Shown here in pieces: positions 1 through 6,107 of a stretch of 7,480 nt of DNA; position 1 is the first letter of the stretch; each line of letters begins with the position of its first letter. Location of the stretch: positions 1 to 7,480 of the forward strand of contig CADBNQ010000172.1 in assembly GCA_902796045.1 (NCBI GenBank), read 5' to 3'. The translations under genes were made by a program, and so were the position numbers. A model generated the notes under the pieces. The model made no database searches and had not been told where the DNA came from. It saw only the letters and a list, made by a program, of their open reading frames with translations. This DNA is from an uncultured Lachnospiraceae bacterium (GTDB taxonomy: Bacteria; Bacillota; Clostridia; Lachnospirales; Lachnospiraceae).

Positions 1-679
1 AGTAGTAGCCCACGCCCCACTTGGTGTGGATGTAGACCGGTTCTCCCGGATTCTTCTCAATCTTCTCGCGAAGGCGCCGGATATGAACATCCACAGTTCT
101 CACATCGCCCGGGTAATCATAGCCCCAGACGATATTGAGCAGGTTTTCCCTGCTGTAGACCTTGTTGGGATGGAAAGATAAGAGTTCAAGAAGGTCATAC
201 TCTTTGGCAGTGAGCCTGACTTCCTTCCCGTCAGTGAATACCCGCCTGCTGTCGCAGTCTATCTTCAGTCCGTTCTTCTCGAAGATCTTCTTCTTCTCTT
301 CTGTATCAGGCTTCCGGGCGCTTCTGCGCATGATTGCCTTAATCCTGGCCTTAACCTCCAGGATATTGAACGGCTTTGTGATATAGTCATCCGCTCCGTA
401 CTCCAGGCCAAGGATCTTATCCATATCATCGCCCTTGGCTGTGAGCATAATGATCGGCATATTGGAAAACTCCCTGATCATCTGACATACCTCAAACCCG
501 CTGAGCTTCGGCAGCATCACGTCCAGAAGGACGATATCATACTCAGTCTTTCTGGCCATCTCCAGGGCTTCCTCGCCATCATAGGCACAGTCAACCTCCA
601 TATCGTCCTGAACCAGAGAGAACTTGATTCCCTTGACGATCAGCCGTTCATCATCGACAACAAGCACCTTTTTACCCAT
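1..679 (-). CDS. OmpR/PhoB-family response regulator (WalR-like), C-terminus cut by window edge
   Basis: This is a two-component DNA-binding response regulator that acts in the cytoplasm as a transcription factor. The 226 visible residues hold a full receiver domain (about 3-117) with the acidic pair D9/D10, the phosphoacceptor D53 in LLDVMLP, T80 in MLTAK and K102 in the TKPF switch motif. A winged-helix domain follows (about 132-226) with the recognition-helix segment VRTVDVHIRRLREKIE and the terminal WGVGYY. The family is usually 228-235 residues, so only a few residues and the stop lie beyond the left edge. The ATG at 679 follows GAGGTG by 7 nt and lies 15 nt after the preceding comEA-like gene, so the two are probably cotranscribed. 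A sensor kinase would be expected next, outside the window. It resembles WalR/YycF and PhoP most, but which regulon it controls cannot be told from the sequence. Confidence 0.93.
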   Translation of the reverse strand, partial: MGKKVLVVDDERLIVKGIKFSLVQDDMEVDCAYDGEEALEMARKTEYDIVLLDVMLPKLSGFEVCQMIREFSNMPIIMLTAKGDDMDKILGLEYGADDYITKPFNILEVKARIKAIMRRSARKPDTEEKKKIFEKNGLKIDCDSRRVFTDGKEVRLTAKEYDLLELLSFHPNKVYSRENLLNIVWGYDYPGDVRTVDVHIRRLREKIEKNPGEPVYIHTKWGVGYY

Positions 680-694
680 TCTTTGTCACCTCTG

Positions 695-1306
695 CTATAC
701 TGTAATAGAATCTTTGATCCTGTCATAGATCCCCTGACCGATCCCGGGGACACTGGTGATATCCTCAATGTCGGAAAAGGGTCCGTTCTTCTCTCTGTAC
801 TCAATGACAGCGTCTGCTCTGGATGCGCCAATTCCCTTCAGAGAAGTCAGCGCGGCGGCATCGGCAGTGTTGATATTGATCTTGCCGGAAGAACCTGCCT
901 GGCTGCCTGTGCCGGCATCCGGGCTGCCGTCACTCCCTGCTGCGTCTCTTGATGGGACCAGGACCTGCTGTCCATCCTCCACAAGAGCAGCCAGATTGAC
1001 GGCACACTCATCGGCATCTTTCGTCAGACCGCCGGCAGCTTCCACTGCGTCTCCCGCTCTGGAACCGGCTGCCAGTCTGTAAAGGCCAGGGCTTCTAACC
1101 TCACCGCACACGTGAACACATATGGCGGTCTCATCAGACCCGGTATCCCGGGCAGTCTCAGCGGACATGGCAGATGCCCCTTCTGCCGGGTATAGATCCT
1201 CTCCCGGACCCATCCGGGTCATACGGCAGCCTCCTGTCGTGAGTAAAAGAAGAAAGATGACAAGGATCTGTATCCAATGTTTATCATCTTTTGTCCAAAC
1301 GCTCAA
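695..1306 (-). CDS. ComEA-like exported SLBB / helix-hairpin-helix protein
   Basis: This 203-residue protein has the ComEA architecture. Residues 11-26 form a hydrophobic export or anchor segment ending in TTGGC, and C27 could be a lipidated cysteine, although the -3 residue is T rather than the usual L. Residues about 60-119 form an SLBB (beta-grasp) domain (VHVCGEVRSPGLY, DAVEAAGGL). A low-complexity Gly/Ser/Ala/Asp linker spans about 120-141. Residues 142-203 hold the tandem helix-hairpin-helix unit (ININTADAAAL, LKGIGASRADAVIEYR, VPGIGQGIYDRIKD). ComEA proteins bind double-stranded DNA outside the membrane during natural transformation; the length matches B. subtilis ComEA (about 205). 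The start is TTG at 1306: an in-frame TGA lies directly upstream and AAGGAG sits 8 nt before it. No comEB or comEC is adjacent; instead a response regulator follows, so a competence role here is inferred only from the family. Confidence 0.88.
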   Translation of the reverse strand: MSVWTKDDKHWIQILVIFLLLLTTGGCRMTRMGPGEDLYPAEGASAMSAETARDTGSDETAICVHVCGEVRSPGLYRLAAGSRAGDAVEAAGGLTKDADECAVNLAALVEDGQQVLVPSRDAAGSDGSPDAGTGSQAGSSGKININTADAAALTSLKGIGASRADAVIEYREKNGPFSDIEDITSVPGIGQGIYDRIKDSITV

Positions 1307-1314
1307 TCAAGACA

Positions 1315-1320
1315 CTCCTT
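1315..1320 (-). promoter_or_regulatory. Ribosome binding site AAGGAG deciding the TTG start of the comEA-like gene
   Basis: AAGGAG ends 8 nt before the TTG at 1306. Because an in-frame TGA immediately precedes that TTG and the next ATG (residue 29) lies after the hydrophobic segment, this site fixes the start codon and keeps the export signal in the protein. Confidence 0.85.
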
Positions 1321-1346
1321 CCCGATTGAGACAGGCCAAATCATGC

Positions 1347-1380
1347 AGATGCCGACCCTCGAAGACCGGCCTGCGCATCT
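1347..1380 (-). other. Imperfect hairpin in the 5' leader of the comEA-like transcript
   Basis: On the minus strand AGAT (1380-1377) can pair with ATCT (1350-1347), and GCCG (1370-1367) with CGGC (1354-1351), leaving a 12-nt loop and a 6-nt bulge. An alternative pairing uses AGATGC with GCATCT. It has no following T-run, so it is not an intrinsic terminator. It would begin at or within a base or two of the predicted transcription start, as a 5' stem. Its function is unknown and its fold is weak. Confidence 0.35.
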
Positions 1381-1385
1381 AATTA

Positions 1386-1414
1386 ATGATACCTGAAAAT
1401 CAATGGGAATTCAA
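1386..1414 (-). promoter_or_regulatory. Predicted sigma-A promoter for the comEA-like / response regulator unit
   Basis: On the minus strand TTGAAT (1414-1409, 4/6 to TTGACA) is followed after exactly 17 bp by TATCAT (1391-1386, 5/6 to TATAAT). It sits in the 128-nt gap after argD and would start transcription near 1379, giving a leader of about 70 nt. It makes the comEA-like gene and the regulator a separate unit from the arginine operon, although no terminator was seen between them, so read-through from argD is possible. Confidence 0.65.
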
Positions 1415-1434
1415 GAGTAAATTGGAAGATTCTT

Positions 1435-2637
1435 TTAGTGCAGACCATTCTCTTTCAGCGTCTTGTCAAGAATCAGGATCATCTGGTCCACATCCTCCTT
1501 TGTAATGACCAGGGGCGGAACAAATCTGATGATGTTTGTTCCCGCCGAGATGATCACAAGGCCATTTTCAAGAGCCTTGCTGATGAAAGGCGCTGCTGGC
1601 GTATCCAGCTCAATTCCCTGCATCAGTCCCAGTCCTCTGTGGTCGATGATCTGGCTGTAATTGTTCTTGAGCAGTTCCAGCTGATCATAAAGATAGGCGC
1701 CCACTTCATGGACATGTTCCACGATCCCCTCTGATTCATAGATGTCAAAGACCTTGCTGACTGCAGCTGTGACAAAAGGATTGCCGCCGTAGGTGGTTCC
1801 ATGATCTCCCGGCACAAGTGCATGGGAAGCTTTCTCGTTTGTGACAAAGGCCCCTACAGGCACACCGCACCCTAAGGCCTTGGCCAGGGCCATGACATCA
1901 GGCTTTACCCCGTAAAGGTCATGCGCGTAAAGGGCACCGCACCGGCCCATGCCGCACTGCACTTCGTCAAAGATCAGCAGGATGTCCTTCTCATCACAGA
2001 TCTCCCGGAGCCCCTGAAGGAATTCTCTCTCAGCCGGATGGATGCCGCCCTCTCCCTGGACCACCTCACAGATAATACCGCAGGTCCTGTCAGTGATCTT
2101 TGCCCTGACATCCGATAAGTCGTTAAAGTCGGCAAAGACCGCCCGCATCTGTACCGGCACAAAGCCGTCCTGATAATGGGCATTCCCTGTAACAGATAAG
2201 GATCCCTGACTTCGTCCGTGGAAAGAATGATTCATGGAGATAAACTCATAGTCGACAGTGGGGTCCTTCATCCAGGCGTATTTCCTGGCCACCTTCAGAG
2301 CACCCTCGATTGCCTCTGTCCCGCTGTTGGTAAAGAAGACTCTTGACATCCCGCTGGTCCTGATAATCTTCTCTGCTGCCTCAACAGATGGTCTGTTATA
2401 ATACAGATTTGAAGTGTGGAGGATACGGTCGATCTGGTCTTTCAGAGCATCGTTGTAGGCCTTATTGTTATAGCCGAGGGCAAATACAGCAATCCCGGCG
2501 GCAAAGTCAAGGTATCTCTTTCCGTCTGAATCCTCCAGATAGACGCCGTCTCCTTTCTCAAAGACAACAGGAAAACGATTATAGGTCTTAAGGAGAACCT
2601 TATCTCCTCTTGTTATGATATCCTGCATGTTTGACAT
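1435..2637 (-). CDS. argD: Acetylornithine aminotransferase
   Basis: This is a cytoplasmic PLP-dependent class-III aminotransferase that converts N-acetylglutamate semialdehyde and glutamate to N2-acetylornithine and 2-oxoglutarate. At 400 residues it has the normal family length. Visible hallmarks are NSGTEAIEGALKVARKY (104-120, the PLP-phosphate-binding region), FHGRSQGSLSVTG, the PLP-pyridine aspartate D224 in LIFDEVQCGMGR, the Schiff-base lysine K253 in LAKALGCGVPVGA, GTTYGGNP (280-287) and the C-terminal RFVPPLVITKEDVD. The ATG at 2637 has AAAGGA 7 nt upstream. It is the last gene of the argCJBD operon, 29 nt after argB. Class-III enzymes of this type can also act on succinyl-diaminopimelate or ornithine, but the operon context points to the arginine step. 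Confidence 0.96.
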   Translation of the reverse strand: MSNMQDIITRGDKVLLKTYNRFPVVFEKGDGVYLEDSDGKRYLDFAAGIAVFALGYNNKAYNDALKDQIDRILHTSNLYYNRPSVEAAEKIIRTSGMSRVFFTNSGTEAIEGALKVARKYAWMKDPTVDYEFISMNHSFHGRSQGSLSVTGNAHYQDGFVPVQMRAVFADFNDLSDVRAKITDRTCGIICEVVQGEGGIHPAEREFLQGLREICDEKDILLIFDEVQCGMGRCGALYAHDLYGVKPDVMALAKALGCGVPVGAFVTNEKASHALVPGDHGTTYGGNPFVTAAVSKVFDIYESEGIVEHVHEVGAYLYDQLELLKNNYSQIIDHRGLGLMQGIELDTPAAPFISKALENGLVIISAGTNIIRFVPPLVITKEDVDQMILILDKTLKENGLH

Positions 2638-2666
2638 GATGATTTCCTTTCTAAATTGACTGTGGA

Positions 2667-3569
2667 CTAGAAGAATAATGGTTCTTTGATGATGGCCGTG
2701 CCGATTCCTTTTTCTGTGAAGAACTCCAGCAGGAGACAGTGGGGCAGTCGTCCGTCAAGAATATGCACCCTTGATACCCCTTGTTCGATCGCCTCAATAC
2801 AGTTGTTGAGCTTGGGGAGCATCCCCCCGCCCACTACGCCCTTTGCGATAAAATCCTTTGCCTCTGTGACATCCATCTCAGAGATCAGGCTTGATTTATC
2901 CGAAGGATCAGCATAGACCCCTTCTATATCTGTCAGGAAGACCAGCTTCTCGGCCTTCATGGCGGTGGCAACTCCGCAGGCTGCGTCATCCGCGTTGATG
3001 TTGTAGGCCTCAAAAGCGTCGCTCAGCCCGATGGGGGCTATGACCGGGACGAAATCTCTGTCCATCAGGGTTTCAAGAAGGTCAGTGTTGACCGAGCTGA
3101 CATCGCCCACATAGCCGATGTCTTTCCCGTCAGGCTTCTTTTGGGTGACTCTGATCATACTGCCGTCTTTTCCGCACAGGCCTACCGCATTGACGCCAAG
3201 CTTCTGCATCATGGCAACAAGCTCTTTGTTTACTTTATTGAGCACCATCTCCGCGATTGACATGGTCTCCTTATCCGTGATCCTGAGGCCATTGTAGAAT
3301 TCCGGCTCTCCTCCGTTCAGCCTGACCCATTTGCTGATTTCCTTTCCTCCTCCGTGCACGATGACGGGGCGGAAGCCGATGAGCTTAAGCAGGGCCACGT
3401 CTTTGATAACATTGTATTTGAGTTTATCATCCAGCATGGCGCTGCCGCCGTATTTGACGATGATGGTCTTCCCGTTAAAACGACGGATATAGGGCAGGGC
3501 TTCTATCAGTGTATTGGCCTTCTGCATGATGATGTCCATCTTGCTGTCATTTGCTTGATTGTATGTCAT
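2667..3569 (-). CDS. argB: Acetylglutamate kinase, arginine-sensitive type
   Basis: This is an amino-acid-kinase-fold enzyme that phosphorylates N-acetyl-L-glutamate with ATP in the second step of arginine synthesis, in the cytoplasm. The 300 residues include the ATP-site lysine K39 in VKYGGSAM, the HGGGKEIS substrate/phosphate loop (72-79), NINADDAACGVA (190-201), TDIEGVYAD and the nucleotide-site lysine K253 in VVGGGMLPKL. About 35 residues precede the KYGG strand, including LPYIRRFNGK, and the end carries H-x-x-LLEFFTEKGIGT. From family knowledge, these two features mark hexameric, arginine-inhibited kinases, unlike the short E. coli form. The ATG at 3569 has AAAGGA 6 nt upstream and lies 12 nt after argJ. 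In a cyclic (ArgJ) pathway this enzyme is the expected feedback point. Confidence 0.96.
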   Translation of the reverse strand: MTYNQANDSKMDIIMQKANTLIEALPYIRRFNGKTIIVKYGGSAMLDDKLKYNVIKDVALLKLIGFRPVIVHGGGKEISKWVRLNGGEPEFYNGLRITDKETMSIAEMVLNKVNKELVAMMQKLGVNAVGLCGKDGSMIRVTQKKPDGKDIGYVGDVSSVNTDLLETLMDRDFVPVIAPIGLSDAFEAYNINADDAACGVATAMKAEKLVFLTDIEGVYADPSDKSSLISEMDVTEAKDFIAKGVVGGGMLPKLNNCIEAIEQGVSRVHILDGRLPHCLLLEFFTEKGIGTAIIKEPLFF

Positions 3570-3581
3570 GATCTGTCCTTT

Positions 3582-4814
3582 CTATGATCTGTAGTCCGCA
3601 TTGATCCGGACATATTCGTAAGTAAGGTCACATCCCCAGGCAGTGGCACTCTCCTCCCCCTGGTGAAGATGGAGGATGGCTCTGACCGGGTTGGCTGACA
3701 GGATGTCTGCAGCCCTTTCCTCACTGTAGTCCGCCGCTATGCCCTCCCTGACAATGGAAAGAGATCCCTTGCTGCTTTCCAGATCAATATCTACCAGTGC
3801 CGGGTCAAAGTTTGCGCCGCTGTAACCCATGGCGCACAGGATCCGGCCCCAGTTGGCGTCCTTTCCGAAGACCGCAGCCTTGGTCAGGTTAGAGCAGACA
3901 ACGGACTTGCTGATGATTTTTGCTTCTTTTCTGGTCCCGGCGCCTTTTACGGTCACTTCAAAAAGCCGGGTGCAGCCTTCTCCATCTCCCGCGATCTGTT
4001 TGGAAAGCCAGGTCAGTATCTCTGTTATGGCCTCCCGAAAGACCGGCAGGTCCGAAGAGTCCTCTTCCAGGACAGGATTGCCTGCCAGTCCGTTGCACAG
4101 GACAAGGCAGGTGTCATTGGTTGAGGTATCCCCATCTACCGAGACCATATTGAAAGTATCCTCCACGACTTCTTTTACCATCTGCTGAAGGACAGACTGT
4201 TCAATAGCTGCATCACTGGTCACAAAAGCCAGCATGGTTCCCATATTGGGGTGGATCATGCCGGATCCCTTACACATCCCTCCGATCGTCACTTTCTTTC
4301 CGCCAATGCAGGCAGTCAGAGCAATCTCCTTCTTATGGGTGTCTGTTGTAAGGATAGCTGTGGCTGCATCATCTGCAGCTTCAGTTGTTCTGCTTCTGGA
4401 CTCTGCCAGCATTTTTATGCCTTTTTTTACGATCTCCATATTCAGCTGGGGTCCGATCACTCCGGTGGAGGCCGTCAGGACTTCCTCCGGAGCAAGGCCA
4501 AGCAGGTCTGCGGCATAAGCGGCTTCTTCCCTGCAATTCTCATATCCGAGGCTTCCCGTGCAGGCATTGGCAATACCGCTGTTGATCACTACTGCCCGGG
4601 CACTTCCATGGTTTTTAACAATCTCCTGATCCCAAAGGACCGGGGCTGCCTTTACAATGTTTCTTGTGAAAGTACCTGCGCAGACTGCCGGGACCTCTGA
4701 ATAGATCAGAGCCATGTCTTTGTTCTCTTTTCCTTCCCTGATTCCGGCTCTCAGTCCTGCAGCATAGAAGCCTTTCGGGGCGTTAATGCCGCCCTGTATC
4801 TTTTCTGTTGTCAT
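3582..4814 (-). CDS. argJ: Bifunctional glutamate N-acetyltransferase / amino-acid acetyltransferase (ornithine acetyltransferase)
   Basis: ArgJ transfers the acetyl group from N-acetylornithine to glutamate, releasing ornithine and recycling N-acetylglutamate; many members also use acetyl-CoA. It is made as one chain that cuts itself into alpha and beta subunits. The 410 residues include INSGIANACTG (77-87), the oxyanion-hole region STGVIG (116-121), and the self-cleavage block KGSGMIHPNMGTMLAF (182-197), where T193 would be the new N-terminal nucleophile of the beta chain. The residue before it is G192 where I would expect alanine. DGDTSTNDT (227-235), FGKDANWGRI (316-325) and a normal C-terminus follow. 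The ATG at 4814 is preceded by AAAGGAG at 6 nt; the argC stop codon overlaps that site. Whether it is bifunctional or monofunctional cannot be settled by reading, though no argA or argE is present here. Confidence 0.96.
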   Translation of the reverse strand: MTTEKIQGGINAPKGFYAAGLRAGIREGKENKDMALIYSEVPAVCAGTFTRNIVKAAPVLWDQEIVKNHGSARAVVINSGIANACTGSLGYENCREEAAYAADLLGLAPEEVLTASTGVIGPQLNMEIVKKGIKMLAESRSRTTEAADDAATAILTTDTHKKEIALTACIGGKKVTIGGMCKGSGMIHPNMGTMLAFVTSDAAIEQSVLQQMVKEVVEDTFNMVSVDGDTSTNDTCLVLCNGLAGNPVLEEDSSDLPVFREAITEILTWLSKQIAGDGEGCTRLFEVTVKGAGTRKEAKIISKSVVCSNLTKAAVFGKDANWGRILCAMGYSGANFDPALVDIDLESSKGSLSIVREGIAADYSEERAADILSANPVRAILHLHQGEESATAWGCDLTYEYVRINADYRS

Positions 4815-4826
4815 AGTTTTCTCCTT

Positions 4827-5867
4827 TCAGGGAAATACCGGAGGCATCTGGAGACCGGTATTCTCAGGAAGTCCAAACATCAGATTCATGTTCTGGACTG
4901 CCTGGCCGGCAGCGCCCTTTACCAGGTTGTCCATGGCTCCCATCATGATGACACGGCCGGTCCGCCTGTCCAGTCTGATTCCAACGTCAACATAGTTGCT
5001 GCCTTCGACCCATCTTGTCTCCGGGTACACGCCTGTCGGCTGGACCCGTACAAATTGTTCCTGCTCATAGGTGGTCTCATAGAGATCCTGAATCTCCTGC
5101 TCGCTGATGGACTCCTTCAGGTCTGCATAGGCTGTGACCAGGATCCCCCTGTTCATGGGAACCAGATGAGGCGTAAAGTTCAGCAGAGTCTTCTGTCCGG
5201 ATACATAGGTCAGCTGTTCCTCAATCTCCGGAGTATGCCGGTGGCCGGCTACACCGTAGGCTTTGATGCTTTCATTTACTTCGCAGAAGAGGTTTGCAGT
5301 CTTGGCTCCTCTTCCGGCCCCGGAGGTCCCTGATTTCGCATCGATGATGATGGAGTTCATATCGATGAGACCAGCTTTAGCCAGGGGATATACAGACAGG
5401 ACGGAACAGGTCGGATAACATCCCGGATTGGCAACCAGTCTGGCTTCTTTGATCTGATCTCTGTTGAGCTCGCACAGACCATAGACGGCCTCGTCAATAA
5501 AGGCAGGGCTTCCATGCTGAATCCCATACCACTCCTCATAGACTGCGATATCCTTGATCCTGAAGTCAGCACTTAAATCAATGATCTTCACCTTGCTTAA
5601 TATGTCCTCACTGACAAGGGTGCTGCACAAGCCCTGGGGTGTCGCAGTAAATACTACATCCACCTCACTGCACAGTGCCTCAAGATCCTCCCCCCGGCAG
5701 ATATCCGGTACAAGGGTAAACATGTTTCTGAATATGTCTGCATAGGCTTTGTCAACGTAACTCCTTGACCCGTACCATGTGATCTGTGTCTCTTTGTGGC
5801 CGAGAAGGATGCGCACCAGTTCCTGGCCGGCATATCCTGTGGAGCCTATGATTCCTGCTCTGATCAT
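4827..5867 (-). CDS. argC: N-acetyl-gamma-glutamyl-phosphate reductase
   Basis: ArgC reduces N-acetylglutamyl phosphate with NADPH to N-acetylglutamate semialdehyde, the third step of the pathway, in the cytoplasm. From the chosen start it has 346 residues, the usual length of the family. The N-terminus is a Rossmann NADP-binding motif, GIIGSTGYAGQEL (5-17). LSADFR (98-103), the catalytic cysteine C150 in VANPGCYPT, SGTSGAGR (179-186) and GHRHTPEIEEQL (208-219, catalytic histidine region) follow. The reading frame extends upstream to a GTG at 5903, but the ATG at 5867 is preferred: it has GGAGG 9 nt upstream, matches the family's N-terminus, and the GTG lies at or before the predicted transcription start. 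It is the first gene of argCJBD. Confidence 0.96.
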   Translation of the reverse strand: MIRAGIIGSTGYAGQELVRILLGHKETQITWYGSRSYVDKAYADIFRNMFTLVPDICRGEDLEALCSEVDVVFTATPQGLCSTLVSEDILSKVKIIDLSADFRIKDIAVYEEWYGIQHGSPAFIDEAVYGLCELNRDQIKEARLVANPGCYPTCSVLSVYPLAKAGLIDMNSIIIDAKSGTSGAGRGAKTANLFCEVNESIKAYGVAGHRHTPEIEEQLTYVSGQKTLLNFTPHLVPMNRGILVTAYADLKESISEQEIQDLYETTYEQEQFVRVQPTGVYPETRWVEGSNYVDVGIRLDRRTGRVIMMGAMDNLVKGAAGQAVQNMNLMFGLPENTGLQMPPVFP

Positions 5868-5876
5868 CGTTTTTTT

Positions 5877-5881
5877 CCTCC
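5877..5881 (-). promoter_or_regulatory. Ribosome binding site GGAGG deciding the argC start
   Basis: GGAGG on the minus strand is separated by 9 nt (an A7 run plus CG) from the ATG at 5867. It selects this ATG over the upstream in-frame GTG at 5903, which has no comparable site. Confidence 0.85.
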
Positions 5882-5905
5882 AGATTCTAATTTGCATTTC
5901 CACCC

Positions 5906-5934
5906 ATTATAGCAAGTCCGGGGCGGTCAGGCAA
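5906..5934 (-). promoter_or_regulatory. Predicted sigma-A promoter of the argCJBD operon
   Basis: On the minus strand a perfect TATAAT (5911-5906) lies exactly 17 bp after TTGCCT (5934-5929, 4/6 to TTGACA). Transcription would start near 5899 and give a leader of about 30 nt before argC. The -35 hexamer lies inside the right arm, as read on this strand, of a 7-bp inverted repeat. No clear ArgR-type box overlaps this promoter. Confidence 0.8.
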
Positions 5935-5949
5935 GCACCTATTTGCCTG
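5928..5949. repeat. Inverted repeat CAGGCAA-N8-TTGCCTG over the argC -35
   Basis: CAGGCAA (5928-5934) and TTGCCTG (5943-5949) are perfect 7-bp inverted arms, 15 bp apart from centre to centre. One arm contains the argC -35 hexamer, a placement typical of an operator. Its sequence is not ArgR-like, and no T-run follows on either strand, so it does not look like a terminator. Which protein, if any, binds it is unknown. Confidence 0.5.
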
Positions 5950-6045
5950 CTATTAATATTTATTAGCTATGTTTTCATAAATATACATCAAATATATAGT
6001 TATTTCAAGTCTAAGTTAATATTTATTTATAATTTTAAAAAGTCC
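5950..6045. other. Very AT-rich core of the argC-argG divergent control region
   Basis: By eye only about 15% of these bases are G or C, far below the flanking genes. The stretch contains a 12-bp direct repeat TTAATATTTATT at 5953-5964 and 6016-6027, spaced 63 bp apart, and a weak ArgR-like match TTCATAAATATACA at 5974-5987 (7 of 10 key positions on the opposite strand). No gene is seen. It may act as an UP-like or bent segment serving the two divergent promoters. Confidence 0.5.
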
Positions 6046-6074
6046 TTGCATAATAATGCATTATGAAGTATCAT
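6046..6074 (+). promoter_or_regulatory. Predicted sigma-A promoter of argG
   Basis: TTGCAT (6046-6051, 3/6 to TTGACA) is followed after exactly 17 bp by TATCAT (6069-6074, 5/6 to TATAAT). Transcription would begin near 6081, leaving a leader of about 27 nt that holds GGAGGA (6092-6097). The weak -35 and the overlapping ArgR-type box suggest a repressible promoter. Confidence 0.6.
6047..6060. promoter_or_regulatory. Candidate ArgR/AhrC operator (ARG box) at the argG promoter
   Basis: TGCATAATAATGCA is a palindrome with 5-bp arms around AATA. It matches 8 of the 10 key positions of the ARG-box core TGAAT-W4-ATTCA, differing only by the symmetric A-to-C and T-to-G changes. It covers most of the -35 and the start of the spacer of the argG promoter, so bound repressor would block polymerase when arginine is high. 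The arginine repressor gene itself is not in the window. Confidence 0.65.
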
Positions 6075-6107
6075 ATCTACAAAACTGTTTCGGAGGAATA
6101 AGATATT

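Noticed and set aside
162..386. Open frame of 74 codons on the plus strand over the response regulator
   Set aside because: It is antisense to the conserved receiver/winged-helix coding sequence, which continues without a break through the window edge.
1347..1380. Hairpin after argD as an intrinsic terminator of the arginine operon
   Set aside because: The stem is imperfect with a bulge and has no T-run on either strand, and it lies downstream of a good promoter; it is better described as a leader hairpin.
4251..4700. Open frame of 149 codons on the plus strand across argJ
   Set aside because: It is antisense to conserved ArgJ motifs; its composition (Cys- and Ser-rich) is that of a shadow frame.
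5868..5903. Longer argC beginning at the GTG at 5903 (12 extra residues)
   Set aside because: The extension overlaps the predicted transcription start and the GGAGG site of the ATG at 5867, is not typical of ArgC, and has no ribosome binding site of its own.
5904..6107. Riboswitch, T-box or leader peptide in the argC-argG region
   Set aside because: Both predicted leaders are only about 27-31 nt long, too short for these elements, and no T-box or stem-terminator pair is seen.
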